This document shows positions 44,008 to 52,628 of a stretch of DNA of 64,000 nucleotides, one piece after another; the first letter of the stretch is position 1, and each line of letters opens with the position of its first letter. The notes beneath the pieces are model-generated. The model was not told the origin of the DNA. It saw only the letters and a list, made by a program, of their open reading frames with translations, and ran no database searches. The DNA comes from G963665495 sp963665495 (lineage in GTDB: Bacteria; Desulfobacterota; Desulfovibrionia; Desulfovibrionales; Desulfovibrionaceae): the NCBI GenBank assembly GCA_963665495.1, contig OY762289.1:3410001-3474000 (forward strand), given 5' to 3'. Both the position numbers and the translations under genes were made by a program.

Positions 44008-44690
44008 TTACTTCCAGTAATGCCCCTTCAAGCCACTGAAAATGTATTCAATAAAGTTCCACCGCCAATGGTGGAACACTCCGAACAGGGAAAAAGCGTC
44101 ACGTGGAGACAAACGTTTCTGAGGTATCGAAAAGAGCCACAAAGAACCTGCTTCATTCGCGAGGAGGCCTCAGACGAGCGCCATATCAGATGCGGTGACT
44201 GGAGAGGAAGCGCGAACAACCGGCTCGATAGTCGCTTGTTTTGCGGCAGCAGCAGAATTACCGGCTGCAGGAGACTCATGTCTGCGCCCTCTGTTTCGCG
44301 TACCCGACTATGCGTACGAGCGCGCAAACAGCACGGATGTGATCGGAACGCACCAGACCGAGAGAATCCCCCCTCTTTCGAAATGCGTATGGGCGCTGCT
44401 TTTTCTGTAGCCGCAATACGGGCAACAGGATTATTCTGCCTGGCACTGCGGCAAAATGGTACTCTGGCGTCCTGACCGACTTTTCTACTTATCGCCATTG
44501 CCCCCTCCTCCGCTTTCAGCACCCGATCGGCGGTGATGCGGGAGATTTCCTGTTGTTCTACCCGACTTCGACCTGCTCCATACTGCCCGCGGCATTAGTG
44601 TTGTTTTTCGTTTCGCCCCTATGCGCAACATTCGCGGCAGCATTTGCTTTAGTCTGTTCTTTTCTTTACCAACCCCCTGGGATTGCGAAG
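44008..44690 (-). pseudogene. Probable decayed gene, multiple frameshifts
   Basis: No single frame spans this stretch, but the minus strand shows consecutive protein-like segments in changing frames. They are an Asn/Ala-rich stretch (TKANAAANVAHRGETKNN), a charged stretch (EQQEISRITADRVLKAEEG), an Ala/Pro-rich stretch (ESPAAGNSAAAAKQATIEP) ending in a stop at 44170, and then NEAGSLWLFSIPQ through FHHWRWNFIEYIFSGL to a stop at 44008. The composition resembles the linker of the downstream fusion gene. A relic of a related envelope protein is possible; I am not certain it was ever one gene. Confidence 0.3.
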
Positions 44691-45202
44691 CAACTCTCAG
44701 ATCAGACAACCGGTGACGGCCGGTTGCCCAACACTTTTTTATAAGTGTGTTGGTGTTCTGCTCCCCGGCGGAACACGTTTCTTTCTGAAAAAAAACTGTT
44801 GCCGAGACACCCTACATGCAACTCTTCTCCATAATTGAGCATTAGTAATTCTCTATACAATTACTAAAAAAAAGTAAATAGGATTTGCTATTGTTTTTTA
44901 CAATAAGCTCACTTCTTGTAATAACGGCTACCGGTCGCAATAAAGCGTTCCTTTTTTTCTGCAGAAGCTTTTTTAGCAACAATCCCCTCTTTTTTTGGAG
45001 AAAATACCCCGGTCGGTTGCCATGACCAAGGCTATGCATCACTCCGCCCGCAGGTCCTGCCTGTGATCAGTCCCGGGAAACAAAAAAGTTAGTCCTTTTT
45101 CTGAAGGGCGTACCGTGCTAGTTTTTGCTTCGCAGCGAGTTTCTCCTTCCGGGAGAGCCCGTATACTCGCCACAACAGGCATGTCCATTCTAAGGAGGCA
45201 AC
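44691..45202. other. Non-coding stretch with hairpins before the DsrE gene
   Basis: No supported gene. CCAACAC...GTGTTGG (about 44728-44753) and GTGTTC...GAACAC (about 44753-44777) are small hairpins. A run of A/T lies around 44850-44900. A -10-like TATACT is present near 45164 and AAGGAGG directly precedes the gene at 45203. Confidence 0.4.
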
Positions 45203-45544
45203 ATGGAAAACAACGTCGTCTTTCATTTTGATCATGATCCCCAGGCTTTGAATATTGCCTGCAGCAACATCAAGAACTACCTGGCCCATTTTTCGGAAAA
45301 CAAACCGCAAGTGGTTCTGGTCGTCAATGGTCCGGGAGTGACGCTTCTGGAAAAAAATGGAGAATTCGCCGGAAAAATCAGTGAAGCTTCCCAGCTCGGC
45401 GCCGAGATAAAAGTATGCAACAACGCTCTCAATGCCTTCAACCTTACGCCGGAACAACTCTGCCCCGAATGTACCGTTATCCCTGCCGGAGTGGTTGAAA
45501 TTGTGGAACTGCAGAAAAAGGGCTTCGCGTACGTGAAGCCGTAA
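45203..45544 (+). CDS. DsrE/DsrF-like sulfur-relay family protein
   Basis: A 113-residue single-domain DsrE-fold protein: VVFHFDHDPQALNIACSNIKNYL, then VVLVVNGPGVTLL and EIKVCNNALNAFNL, the last holding the conserved Cys of the family (about residue 72). DsrE-like proteins are small cytoplasmic proteins that carry persulfide or act in sulfur relays. Here it stands alone with a strong ribosome site (AAGGAGG) and no sulfur genes nearby, so the role is open. Stop codon shortly before the next gene region. Confidence 0.88.
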   Translation: MENNVVFHFDHDPQALNIACSNIKNYLAHFSENKPQVVLVVNGPGVTLLEKNGEFAGKISEASQLGAEIKVCNNALNAFNLTPEQLCPECTVIPAGVVEIVELQKKGFAYVKP

Positions 45545-45738
45545 GATATGCCCGCTTTGACGCAAAGGTTCGGCACAATTCCGGACCTTTGCTTTTCTCA
45601 TACGCCTTGGCTTTTGGCCGCGAAACGTACGCATTCTTGGAGGGCGGCGCCCAGAGCTCTCGACAGAGCTTCATTCCTGTTCTAGGACCTTACCGAGTCG
45701 TCACTTCCAAAAATGATACAGCAAAAGGACTTTTGAGA

Positions 45739-46434
45739 ATGAGCACCACCCAGCCCATCAACGTTCGTAAGGACCCAAAGAAAAAAGCCCGGGTGGACCT
45801 GCTGACAGCCGTGGCCTGTATCGTACTGGCAGCCTTCTGCACGCTGCTGTCCGCGTTGATAGGCTGGCCGGGATTGTTTTATTTCGCCCTGCCCGTGCTG
45901 GTGCTTTGCACGGTGGCCTGCAACCGCCTGGCATCCTGGGGTTTGTGGCTGAACCGAACAGCAGGACACGGTAAACGCCAGCGCCCTTTCGACTTCATTT
46001 TTCACCTGCTGTTCTGGCTTTGCTTCGTCCCCGGGCTGTTGCTGACGGCCTTTCTGGATTACCCGCTGGCCCAGGCCTACAAAAAAGACCTGAAGGCCCG
46101 TTTGGATCCCGCCCTGACCTATGTGAACGACTACACCCGAAAAAACGGACACAGCCCGTCCGCTACGGAACTTGCGAAACAGTTCCCAGGCCAGCCCCTG
46201 GGATTGCGCTTTTGCCCGGACGGCAACATTCTGGTCTTTCTCGAACATAACCCCATCAAGGATATTCGCAAATATCTCAATGTGGACCTGCGCGAAGGCG
46301 CCTGGGCCAATATCGACGCGGACGACATCGACCATTACCGCAAAATCGACAGACGACCGGCCCCCATCGACCGCTGGCTGCGCTGTTCGCTGGAAAGTCC
46401 GGCAAAACCTTTCACCGCCAAGGAGCAGCCATGA
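45739..46434 (+). CDS. Membrane protein of unknown function
   Basis: About 231 residues. Two close helices (about 22-62) and a third (about 88-108, LLFWLCFVPGLLLTAFLDYPLA) are followed by a soluble C-terminal part (about 115-231) that looks like a small alpha/beta domain (YVNDYTRKNGHSPSATELAKQF is pilin-tail-like in pattern). The frame extends to 45589, but the ATG at 45739 follows AAAGGA and gives a sensible cytoplasmic N-terminus. Its stop overlaps the start of the DUF2238 gene as ATGA, so the two are made together. Confidence 0.7.
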   Translation: MSTTQPINVRKDPKKKARVDLLTAVACIVLAAFCTLLSALIGWPGLFYFALPVLVLCTVACNRLASWGLWLNRTAGHGKRQRPFDFIFHLLFWLCFVPGLLLTAFLDYPLAQAYKKDLKARLDPALTYVNDYTRKNGHSPSATELAKQFPGQPLGLRFCPDGNILVFLEHNPIKDIRKYLNVDLREGAWANIDADDIDHYRKIDRRPAPIDRWLRCSLESPAKPFTAKEQP

Positions 46435-47027
46435 CGCGCCGGCGCTTTCCCCTGATACTCGGGGCCCTGTTTGTGATATTCTGGACCATAATGGCCGTTA
46501 GCCCAGTCTCCCGCGCGGTCTGGTGGGCAGAAAACATCCCTGTCATGGCGGTTTTCCTGGGACTGGCCCTGACCTACCGCCGTTTCCGTTTTTCCAATCT
46601 TTCGTACGCGCTCATGGCGGTCTGGCTTTTCTGGCATACGGTGGGCGGACATTATACCTTTGCCAACGTCCCCTTCCAATGGGTCAACGACCTGTTCGGC
46701 TTCGAACGCAACCACTTCGACCGCGTGGGCCATTTCGCCGTCGGCTTTTACGCCTTTCCCATTGCCGAATTTCTCTGGAGAAAAAAACTGGCCCATCCGG
46801 CCGTCATCTACAGCCTGGCCCTGATGGCCATCATGGCCGTGGCCTGCGCCTATGAAATCATTGAATGGCAGTACGCGGTGATAGAAGGCGGCAACGCGGG
46901 CATCGAATTCCTGGGCAGCCAGGGGGATATCTGGGACGCGCAAAAAGACATGTTCGCCGACACCCTGGGCGCCGTCTGCACCCTGATTCTCTTCGCCATT
47001 ACCCGCAAGCGGCTGGGGATAAAGTAA
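46431..47027 (+). CDS. DUF2238 (YjdF-like) membrane protein
   Basis: A 198-residue protein with about five or six helices and the DUF2238 hallmarks FERNHFDRVGHFAVGFYAFP, YEIIEWQYAV and LGSQGDIWDAQKDMFADTLGA. The function of the family is unknown; its conserved acidic and His residues lie at helix ends and could bind metal. It overlaps the upstream membrane-protein gene by four bases. A terminator follows. Confidence 0.9.
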   Translation: MTRRRFPLILGALFVIFWTIMAVSPVSRAVWWAENIPVMAVFLGLALTYRRFRFSNLSYALMAVWLFWHTVGGHYTFANVPFQWVNDLFGFERNHFDRVGHFAVGFYAFPIAEFLWRKKLAHPAVIYSLALMAIMAVACAYEIIEWQYAVIEGGNAGIEFLGSQGDIWDAQKDMFADTLGAVCTLILFAITRKRLGIK

Positions 47028-47103
47028 ACCTCCCCAACTTTTCAGCTGATCACATTCACAGCTCTGCGTCAGCGCTCTGCACTCCCTTTCAAAACAAAGG
47101 AAA

Positions 47104-47137
47104 ACGGCATCCGCAAAAATACACTTGCGGATGCCGT
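47104..47137. terminator. Bidirectional terminator between DUF2238 and alcohol dehydrogenase genes
   Basis: A perfect 13-bp stem, ACGGCATCCGCAA with its complement, and an eight-base loop. On the minus strand TTTTCCTTTG follows, suiting the dehydrogenase; on the plus strand the T content is low. Confidence 0.8.
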
Positions 47138-47166
47138 CTTGTGTACGTCAGATGACAGGCGTCGAG

Positions 47167-48348
47167 TTACATGGCGCCTTCGTAGATGGCGGATACTTCC
47201 TTGTCCGTGGCGGTACGCGGGTTGGTGAACTTGCAGATGTCTTTCTGGGCGTTGGCGGTCATGGTCGGGATGTCTGCGGCCTTGACTTCCTTGCCGTAGC
47301 GTTTGCCGAGCTCAACCAGGGTGCTCGGAATGCCTACGTCTTCAGAAAGTTGCTTGATGGCCTTGATGGCCAGTTCGGCGGCGTCGCGGGGCGACAGGCC
47401 GGCCGTGTTCTCGCCCATGATCTGAGCCATTTCAGCGAACTTCTCAACCTTGGCGATCAGATTGAACTTCTCAATGTGCGGCAGCAGCAGCGCATTGCAT
47501 TCGCCGTGAGGCAGGTTGTAGAAACCGCCGAGCTGGTGAGCCATGGCATGTACGTAACCGAGGCTGGCGTTGTTGAAAGCCATGCCGCCCAGATACTGAG
47601 CGAAGCACATGCCTTCGCGCGCTTCCAGATCCTGCCCGTTGGCCACGGCCTTGCGCAGATACTTGAATACCAGCTTGATGGATTCAATGGCGCAGGCGTC
47701 GGTCATGGGGTTGGCAATGGTGGAGACGAAAGCTTCCACCGAGTGAGTCAGAGCGTCCATGCCGGTGGCGGCGGTCAGCGCGGGCGGCATACCGACCATC
47801 AGCACCGGGTCGTCGATGGCGATGCCGGGTGTTACGCGCCAGTCGGCGATGGCCATCTTTACGTGGCGGGAGGTATCGGTAATGACGGCAAAACGGGTCA
47901 TTTCCGAGGCCGTGCCGGCCGTGGTGTTGACTGCCAGATACGGCATCAGCGGCTTGGTCGCCAGATCGATGCCTTCGTAGTCATGAATCTTGCCGCCGTT
48001 GGAAACGATCAGGCCGATACCTTTACCGCAGTCGTGGGAGGATCCTCCGCCCAGTGTGATCAGACTGTCGCAACCGTTTTTCTTGTAGATCTCAACACCA
48101 TCATGAACGTTTTTGTCCGTGGGGTTGGGAACGGTTTCGTCGTAGATCACGTACGGCATCCCCGCTTCATCCAGCAGATCCGTGACCTGTTTGCAGATAC
48201 CTACGGCTACAACACCCTTATCCGTGACGAGCAAAGGCTTGCTTCCGCCAAGGGCTTTGATCTTACCAGGAATCTCTTTGGAAGCACCGATACCGATCAA
48301 CGTCACACTGGGGATAAAAAAACCGTACACTTGTTCCTGAACAGCCAT
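47167..48348 (-). CDS. Iron-containing (type III) alcohol dehydrogenase
   Basis: A 393-residue enzyme. The NAD-binding segment GGGSSHDCGKGIG is present, and the four metal ligands are visible in the usual places: Asp and His in GMDALTHSVEAF, His in YVHAMAHQLGG and His in NLPHGECNALLLP. It interconverts primary alcohols and aldehydes with NAD, in the cytoplasm; in Desulfovibrio such enzymes oxidise ethanol for sulfate reduction. The ATG follows GGAGG. The gene has a candidate sigma-54 promoter, and the sigma-54 activator lies next upstream on the same strand. Confidence 0.95.
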   Translation of the reverse strand: MAVQEQVYGFFIPSVTLIGIGASKEIPGKIKALGGSKPLLVTDKGVVAVGICKQVTDLLDEAGMPYVIYDETVPNPTDKNVHDGVEIYKKNGCDSLITLGGGSSHDCGKGIGLIVSNGGKIHDYEGIDLATKPLMPYLAVNTTAGTASEMTRFAVITDTSRHVKMAIADWRVTPGIAIDDPVLMVGMPPALTAATGMDALTHSVEAFVSTIANPMTDACAIESIKLVFKYLRKAVANGQDLEAREGMCFAQYLGGMAFNNASLGYVHAMAHQLGGFYNLPHGECNALLLPHIEKFNLIAKVEKFAEMAQIMGENTAGLSPRDAAELAIKAIKQLSEDVGIPSTLVELGKRYGKEVKAADIPTMTANAQKDICKFTNPRTATDKEVSAIYEGAM

Positions 48349-48407
48349 TACGTCCTCCGAATGTTTACAGTTACTCTACACTAACAGATCAACATTGCCG
48401 GTGAAAA

Positions 48408-48424
48408 TGCACAAGCATTTCCAA
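48408..48424 (-). promoter_or_regulatory. Candidate sigma-54 promoter of the alcohol dehydrogenase
   Basis: On the minus strand TTGGAAATGCTTGTGCA has GG and GC separated by exactly ten bases, as required for -24/-12 elements. The rest of the consensus is only partly kept. The predicted start near 48397 leaves about 49 nt of leader. The sigma-54 activator gene next door supports the call. Confidence 0.55.
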
Positions 48425-48682
48425 AACAGTTGAGTGGCAATGCCCATTCGGAATGCTGCGTCTTTACGCAAACCAGATATAATCACATATTGCACTATAT
48501 ACAGAACTACAATAAAGGATTAATGCTCTAGTCTCGTTACAACATTCTGTTTACGGTCAGATTGTAATGAGCAAAAGGCGGGCCAGACTGCAGCAAAAGA
48601 AGAGGAACAAATTATACTTGCAAAATCAGCTAGTTAAGAATGTTTACACAACAAACAAAGACACTTTACATGCCAGAAAACT

Positions 48683-48705
48683 GGACATGTCCTCTGGACA
48701 TGTCC
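48683..48705. promoter_or_regulatory. Tandem palindrome, candidate activator (enhancer) site
   Basis: Two perfect copies of the palindrome GGACATGTCC lie at 48683-48692 and 48696-48705, a 13-bp period. They stand about 270 bp upstream of the candidate sigma-54 promoter and just beyond the activator gene. That distance is normal for an enhancer bound by a dimeric Fis-type activator. Confidence 0.5.
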
Positions 48706-48750
48706 GGAGCCTGTACAAACTCATGCCCGGCGATCGGAACAGTCAGACTG

Positions 48751-50718
48751 TCACTCGCACTGGCTGCGAAAATCGTCCACCTCAATGCTGTACTCCTTGA
48801 GCTTGGCGTACAGGGTCGTCCGGGAGATATGCAAAATCGATGAAGTGCGTCGCAGATTGCCGCTGGTTTCCCGCAGGGTTTCCAGTATCAGGGCCTTCTG
48901 AATGCCCTTCAGGGAAACCGAAGGGCAGCCGGGATTGGCTCGCGCTCCGAGGGACATGCCCGAAAAGATATCCTGGGGCAGGTCGCTGATTTCGATGCTC
49001 TCTCCCTGGGCCACGTTCACCAGCCGTTCGATACAGTTTTCCAGTTCGCGGACATTGCCCGGCCAATGATACGCTTCCAGAGCGGCCAGGGCCTCCATGG
49101 ACAGGCGCAGATTCGTTTTATGCAATGAAGCGGCGAATTTCTCCAGAAAGACTCTGATCAGCAACCCGACATCCCCATTGCGCTCGCGCAGCGGCGGGAT
49201 ACTGATGGTCAACACATTCAACCTGTAATACAAATCCTCGCGAAATGATTTCTCACGAACCGCGCCGGGCAGGTCCTTGTTGGTGGCGGCAATAATACGT
49301 ACGTCAATACGCTTGGCCTGCTTGCCTCCCAGGCGTGTCACCTCGCTTTCCTGCAAAAGACGCAGCAGACTTACCTGCGCCTCCAGGGGCATCTCCCCTA
49401 TTTCATCGAGAAAGAGCGTACCGCCGTCAGCCAGTTCGAACTTGCCCGGACTCCCTTCCTTGAGTGCGCCGGAAAAAGCCCCGGCCACATAGCCGAACAG
49501 CTCGCTCTGCACCAGGTTGCGGGGCAGCGCGCCGCAGTTGACCACCACAAACGGCCCTTTGCGCCGGATACTGGCGTTGTGAATGGCCTGGGCGAAAAGC
49601 TCCTTGCCCGTACCGGATTCCCCTACCAGCAAGGTCGTGGATTCGCACTGGGAGGCCACCCTGGTAAGGCGCAGCGTTTCCTGCAAGGCGGACGCCTCGC
49701 CCACGATATTTTCGAACGTATAGACGGCCTTGGCGCCGGCGACCCGTGCCGCGTACTTGCGCATACGCTTGACCTCGCGCAGAGTCAGAATCACGCCTGA
49801 GACTCCGAACGGCGCGCAGGACAACGCGCAGGACAGTTTGCCTCCCCGCAAGTCGAATGAAACCTCCCGGTCGTGAAAAGACTGCCGGACCTCCAGAATT
49901 TTCTGCAGAACAGAACTGTTCAGAATGATAGACTGAAGATTCGTCCCCAAGGGTTGTGTTTCCAAACCGAGCATGTTGCAAGCCTGAGGGTTGATGCTGG
50001 CAATGACGCCGTCTCCGGCCAGTACGATGACGCCTTCGTCCAGCATCTCCAGAATGACCTTTTGATTCTGAACCAGACTGCGCAGCCGCAGATGCTCTTC
50101 GATGGCGTGGGCCGCCGCCTCCACCAGCCCCATGGTATGCTGATGAAAATTCTCCGTATTGATGGCCAGATTGAGCGCGCCGATAAGTTCTCCGGCCACA
50201 TTATATATGGGCGCCGCGGAACAGCTCAGATAATGCAGGGAGGCGTTGTAATGCTCGGATGAAATGACATGGACCGCGCGTTTTTCAACGATGCACAGCC
50301 CCATGCCGTTGGTGCCGATGGTTCCTTCATCGCAACGGCGGCCGGGCACTCCGTATGGTACGTTCTCCAGGTCCTGGATGGTGGCCGAGGCATGCAGGAC
50401 GAGTCCGTCCGTATCCACCAGGGTAACCACGCTTTTGGATAAGTGAATCGAATGGACGAGCTTATCCATCAGGTGCTTGGCGCTTTCCACCAGGCTCTTG
50501 TTCCGGGCGGTGGCCCGCTCCAGGGCAGGGACGTCAATGGGGCAAAGTTCCAGGGAATCGCTGGGGAGCATGGCAGCGCGGCAACGCTCCCAGGAGGCAT
50601 GAATCATGGGACGGATAATGGTCGGACTCACGGAAAGACGCGATTGAAACCGCTTCCATTGCAAAGAGATGTCCGCCATGCGGTCTTTTGACAGGGGCGG
50701 ATAGATGATACTTCCCAT
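48751..50718 (-). CDS. Sigma-54-dependent activator, AcoR type (GAF-PAS-AAA+-Fis HTH)
   Basis: A 655-residue activator. An AcoR-type GAF sensor (about 60-215, with DEGTIGTNGMGLC) and a PAS domain (about 225-330) precede the AAA+ domain. That domain has the Walker A GESGTGKELFA, the GAFTGA loop written GAFSGA (one substitution, Thr to Ser), Walker B GGTLFLDEIGEM and the R-finger region RLNVLTISIPPLRER. A Fis-type helix-turn-helix (NLRRTSSILHISRTTLYAKL) ends it. AcoR-type proteins sense small metabolites such as alcohols or acetoin. Directly upstream of the alcohol dehydrogenase on the same strand, it most likely controls that gene. Confidence 0.92.
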   Translation of the reverse strand: MGSIIYPPLSKDRMADISLQWKRFQSRLSVSPTIIRPMIHASWERCRAAMLPSDSLELCPIDVPALERATARNKSLVESAKHLMDKLVHSIHLSKSVVTLVDTDGLVLHASATIQDLENVPYGVPGRRCDEGTIGTNGMGLCIVEKRAVHVISSEHYNASLHYLSCSAAPIYNVAGELIGALNLAINTENFHQHTMGLVEAAAHAIEEHLRLRSLVQNQKVILEMLDEGVIVLAGDGVIASINPQACNMLGLETQPLGTNLQSIILNSSVLQKILEVRQSFHDREVSFDLRGGKLSCALSCAPFGVSGVILTLREVKRMRKYAARVAGAKAVYTFENIVGEASALQETLRLTRVASQCESTTLLVGESGTGKELFAQAIHNASIRRKGPFVVVNCGALPRNLVQSELFGYVAGAFSGALKEGSPGKFELADGGTLFLDEIGEMPLEAQVSLLRLLQESEVTRLGGKQAKRIDVRIIAATNKDLPGAVREKSFREDLYYRLNVLTISIPPLRERNGDVGLLIRVFLEKFAASLHKTNLRLSMEALAALEAYHWPGNVRELENCIERLVNVAQGESIEISDLPQDIFSGMSLGARANPGCPSVSLKGIQKALILETLRETSGNLRRTSSILHISRTTLYAKLKEYSIEVDDFRSQCE

Positions 50719-50997
50719 TGTACCTCCTCACCGGCGCAATTGCAGTAACAGCCGGCCGACACATTGAAGGGAGCGAAAAATACCTGATGCGGATAGATAG
50801 CAGAAAAGTCATGAAAAGGTAAATTTTACTTTACCAGTCAAATTAATCGGCACAGCTGTACTTGGCACTACATTTACTATGGAAAAGAGGGAAAAATACA
50901 GTCTTTGGGCCCTTTGATCCCTGCCCCGGCACACAGACGTATTTATTGTTTAAGAAAACGAGAAAGGAATGGCGAGAATATGGCGGGAGAAAATTCG

Positions 50998-51068
50998 GCC
51001 CCTTGCAGGCAGCAGTTGAGTTCTCGTCCGGCGTCCGGAGTTAACGCCTTTGGAGACCTGCAAGGGGC
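50998..51068. other. 71-bp inverted-repeat structure next to MITE copy B
   Basis: GCCCCTTGCAGG (50998-51009) pairs perfectly with 51057-51068. The loop contains CGTCCGG twice and a TTAAC segment. It is 13 bp from the 107-bp repeat. It could be a small structured RNA or a terminator; there is no coding frame. The rest of the 50719-50997 interval shows only the promoter region of the activator gene. Confidence 0.5.
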
Positions 51069-51081
51069 AGACTGGAGGTAT

Positions 51082-51188
51082 CTAGCGCATTTTCGCCTTG
51101 AAACAAGGCTCATTTCTGAAACAATTTCCAATTGTTTCAGGAAAATACATAAGAGCCTCTAAACCTTTTCAAGGTTAAGACTCTCTAA
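51082..51188. repeat. 107-bp inverted-repeat (MITE-like) element, copy B
   Basis: Second copy of the element at 6025-6131, colinear over the full length with about seven or eight base changes. Both internal hairpins are kept, although the long stem has one mismatch introduced here. Its right edge touches the stop codon of nifV. Like copy A it sits directly 3' of a minus-strand gene. Confidence 0.75.
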
Positions 51189-52292
51189 CTAATTGCACTG
51201 CCGTAAGGCGAGATCCCTGAATTCGGTGGAATTAAGCGGACGGTCGAGCTTGGCGGAGAGATTACGGATAGCTCCGGCAAGAGTGCCCAGGCAAATATCC
51301 GAAAGATCGATGCCGGCTGCCGTAGCGGCCGCGCGTACGGCTGCCTTGCCGCTCTTTTTGCCTACGGCGGTTTTACGACGCGCCAGAACACTTTCCGGCT
51401 TGTAGGGTTCGTACAGACTCGGATCCAGAGCCAGCGCGTGCAGGTGCAGGCCGCTTTCACAGGCGAAAATATCTTCTCCAACCACAGGCTTGGTACGCGA
51501 GATGTGCACCTGGGCCTGTTCGCTAACCTTGCGGCAAAGCATGGCGATGCGGCTCATGTCGTACGCAGCGGCCTTCTGACGCAAAGCCAGGTACCCGGCC
51601 ACTTCTTCCAGCGCGGCTATGCCGGAACGCTCGCCAATGCCCAGCACGGAGACATCCGCGGAAAAAGCCCCGGCACGCAAGGCGGCTATGGCGTTGGCCG
51701 TGCCCATGCCGAAGTCGTTGTGGCAGTGCACGCCCACCGGCAGCGGCTGCTTTTCCGTATAATACCTGACGGTTTCCATGGTCTCCACAGGCGACCAGGC
51801 GCCTACGGTGTCGGCCAGACGCAGGCGGGAGGCCCCGCCCCGGGCCGCGGCCCTGGCAATCTGCAGTGTGAAACTGGTATCTGCCCTGGAAGCATCCTCC
51901 AGGCCGACCCCTATGCTTTCAAATCCGCGCGTACGCGCATGCGCCACCACAGCGGTGGTACGCTGAATCAGTTCCGTACGGCCAAGACGCAGCCGTTTCT
52001 GGCGGTGGGCATCCGAAACGGGTATGGCGATATGAATCCGTTTGACTCCCATTTCAGCCAGCAAGTCGATATCCTGCTCCCGGGCAGGCGACCAGACCGT
52101 AAAGCGCATCCTGGATAAATGCGTATTGGCCCAGTCCACCAGTTCGAAAAGTCCTGGCATGCCGGCCCAGCCGGCTTCAGCTTCATCTACTCCCGCGCTT
52201 TCCAGCTCGAGGAGCAGCTCGCGGGAAAAGTCCATATTGAAATATGCGCCGAAGAGCTGTCCGCCTTCTCGCAATGTCGTGTCTATAAGCAT
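51189..52292 (-). CDS. nifV: Homocitrate synthase
   Basis: A 367-residue HMGL-like enzyme: DTTLREGGQ at the N-terminus with the catalytic Arg and metal Asp, GVHCHNDFGMGTANA with the metal-binding His pair, LGIGERSGIAALEE, and a late G-K-K-S-G-K segment. NifV condenses acetyl-CoA with 2-oxoglutarate to homocitrate, the organic ligand of FeMo-co. It starts on the opposite strand from nifH across a gap of about 340 bp containing a sigma-54 promoter for each. The 3' end abuts the 107-bp repeat. The nitrogenase context separates it from leucine-pathway homologues. Confidence 0.93.
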   Translation of the reverse strand: MLIDTTLREGGQLFGAYFNMDFSRELLLELESAGVDEAEAGWAGMPGLFELVDWANTHLSRMRFTVWSPAREQDIDLLAEMGVKRIHIAIPVSDAHRQKRLRLGRTELIQRTTAVVAHARTRGFESIGVGLEDASRADTSFTLQIARAAARGGASRLRLADTVGAWSPVETMETVRYYTEKQPLPVGVHCHNDFGMGTANAIAALRAGAFSADVSVLGIGERSGIAALEEVAGYLALRQKAAAYDMSRIAMLCRKVSEQAQVHISRTKPVVGEDIFACESGLHLHALALDPSLYEPYKPESVLARRKTAVGKKSGKAAVRAAATAAGIDLSDICLGTLAGAIRNLSAKLDRPLNSTEFRDLALRQCN

Positions 52293-52334
52293 ACTGTCTC
52301 CATCGTTGTATTGATCCTGTATCCCGCTGTATTA

Positions 52335-52352
52335 TTGCAGCATTGATGCCAA
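52335..52352 (-). promoter_or_regulatory. Sigma-54 promoter of nifV
   Basis: Minus strand TTGGCATCAATGCTGCA has GG and GC ten bases apart and TTGGCA at -24. The predicted start near 52325 lies about 33 bp before the nifV ATG. Confidence 0.8.
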
Positions 52353-52436
52353 ACATCCGATCACCGGGATCACGGGGTTTGGGCCTTATCTCTGTCGTAT
52401 TTTCCCCAAACCCTACACAAAGTCTCACACACTTTT

Positions 52437-52452
52437 TTGTAGCATCCTACAA
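52437..52452. promoter_or_regulatory. Palindromic activator site shared by nifV and nifH
   Basis: TTGTAG-N4-CTACAA is a perfect 16-bp palindrome about 95 bp from the nifV -24 element and about 120 bp from that of nifH. The position fits an enhancer for both promoters. It differs from the classical NifA site (TGT-N10-ACA) in spacing. A further half-site CCTACAC lies at about 52411. Confidence 0.65.
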
Positions 52453-52561
52453 AATTGTCGTCTTTTTTTAACACGAAAAAAGCGACAAAAGTGAACGCCC
52501 AAAAACGGTCACAGATAAATATCTCTTTTAAAAACAATGAGTTAAATATTTTTTGGTTTTT

Positions 52562-52578
52562 TTGGCACGGCAGTTGCC
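52562..52578 (+). promoter_or_regulatory. Sigma-54 promoter of the nifH operon
   Basis: TTGGCACGGCAGTTGCC is a near-consensus -24/-12 promoter with GG at 52564-52565 and GC at 52576-52577, ten bases apart. The predicted start near 52589 is about 40 bp before the nifH ATG. Confidence 0.92.
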
Positions 52579-52628
52579 TATGGGTTTTCCATCGCAAGCA
52601 ATTAACCACCGAATTGGAGGAAAAGAAA

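Noticed and set aside
44028..44522. Intact 164-codon gene
   Set aside because: No ribosome site or domain; neighbouring frames look equally protein-like, which fits a decayed gene better.
47125..48384. Long plus-strand frame (419 codons) opposite the alcohol dehydrogenase
   Set aside because: It is antisense to a clear enzyme gene, and its product (Gly/Val/His-rich) has no domain; it is a codon-bias shadow.
48683..48705. CRISPR-like repeat
   Set aside because: Only two 10-bp palindromes, three bases apart; no spacer-sized intervals or cas genes.
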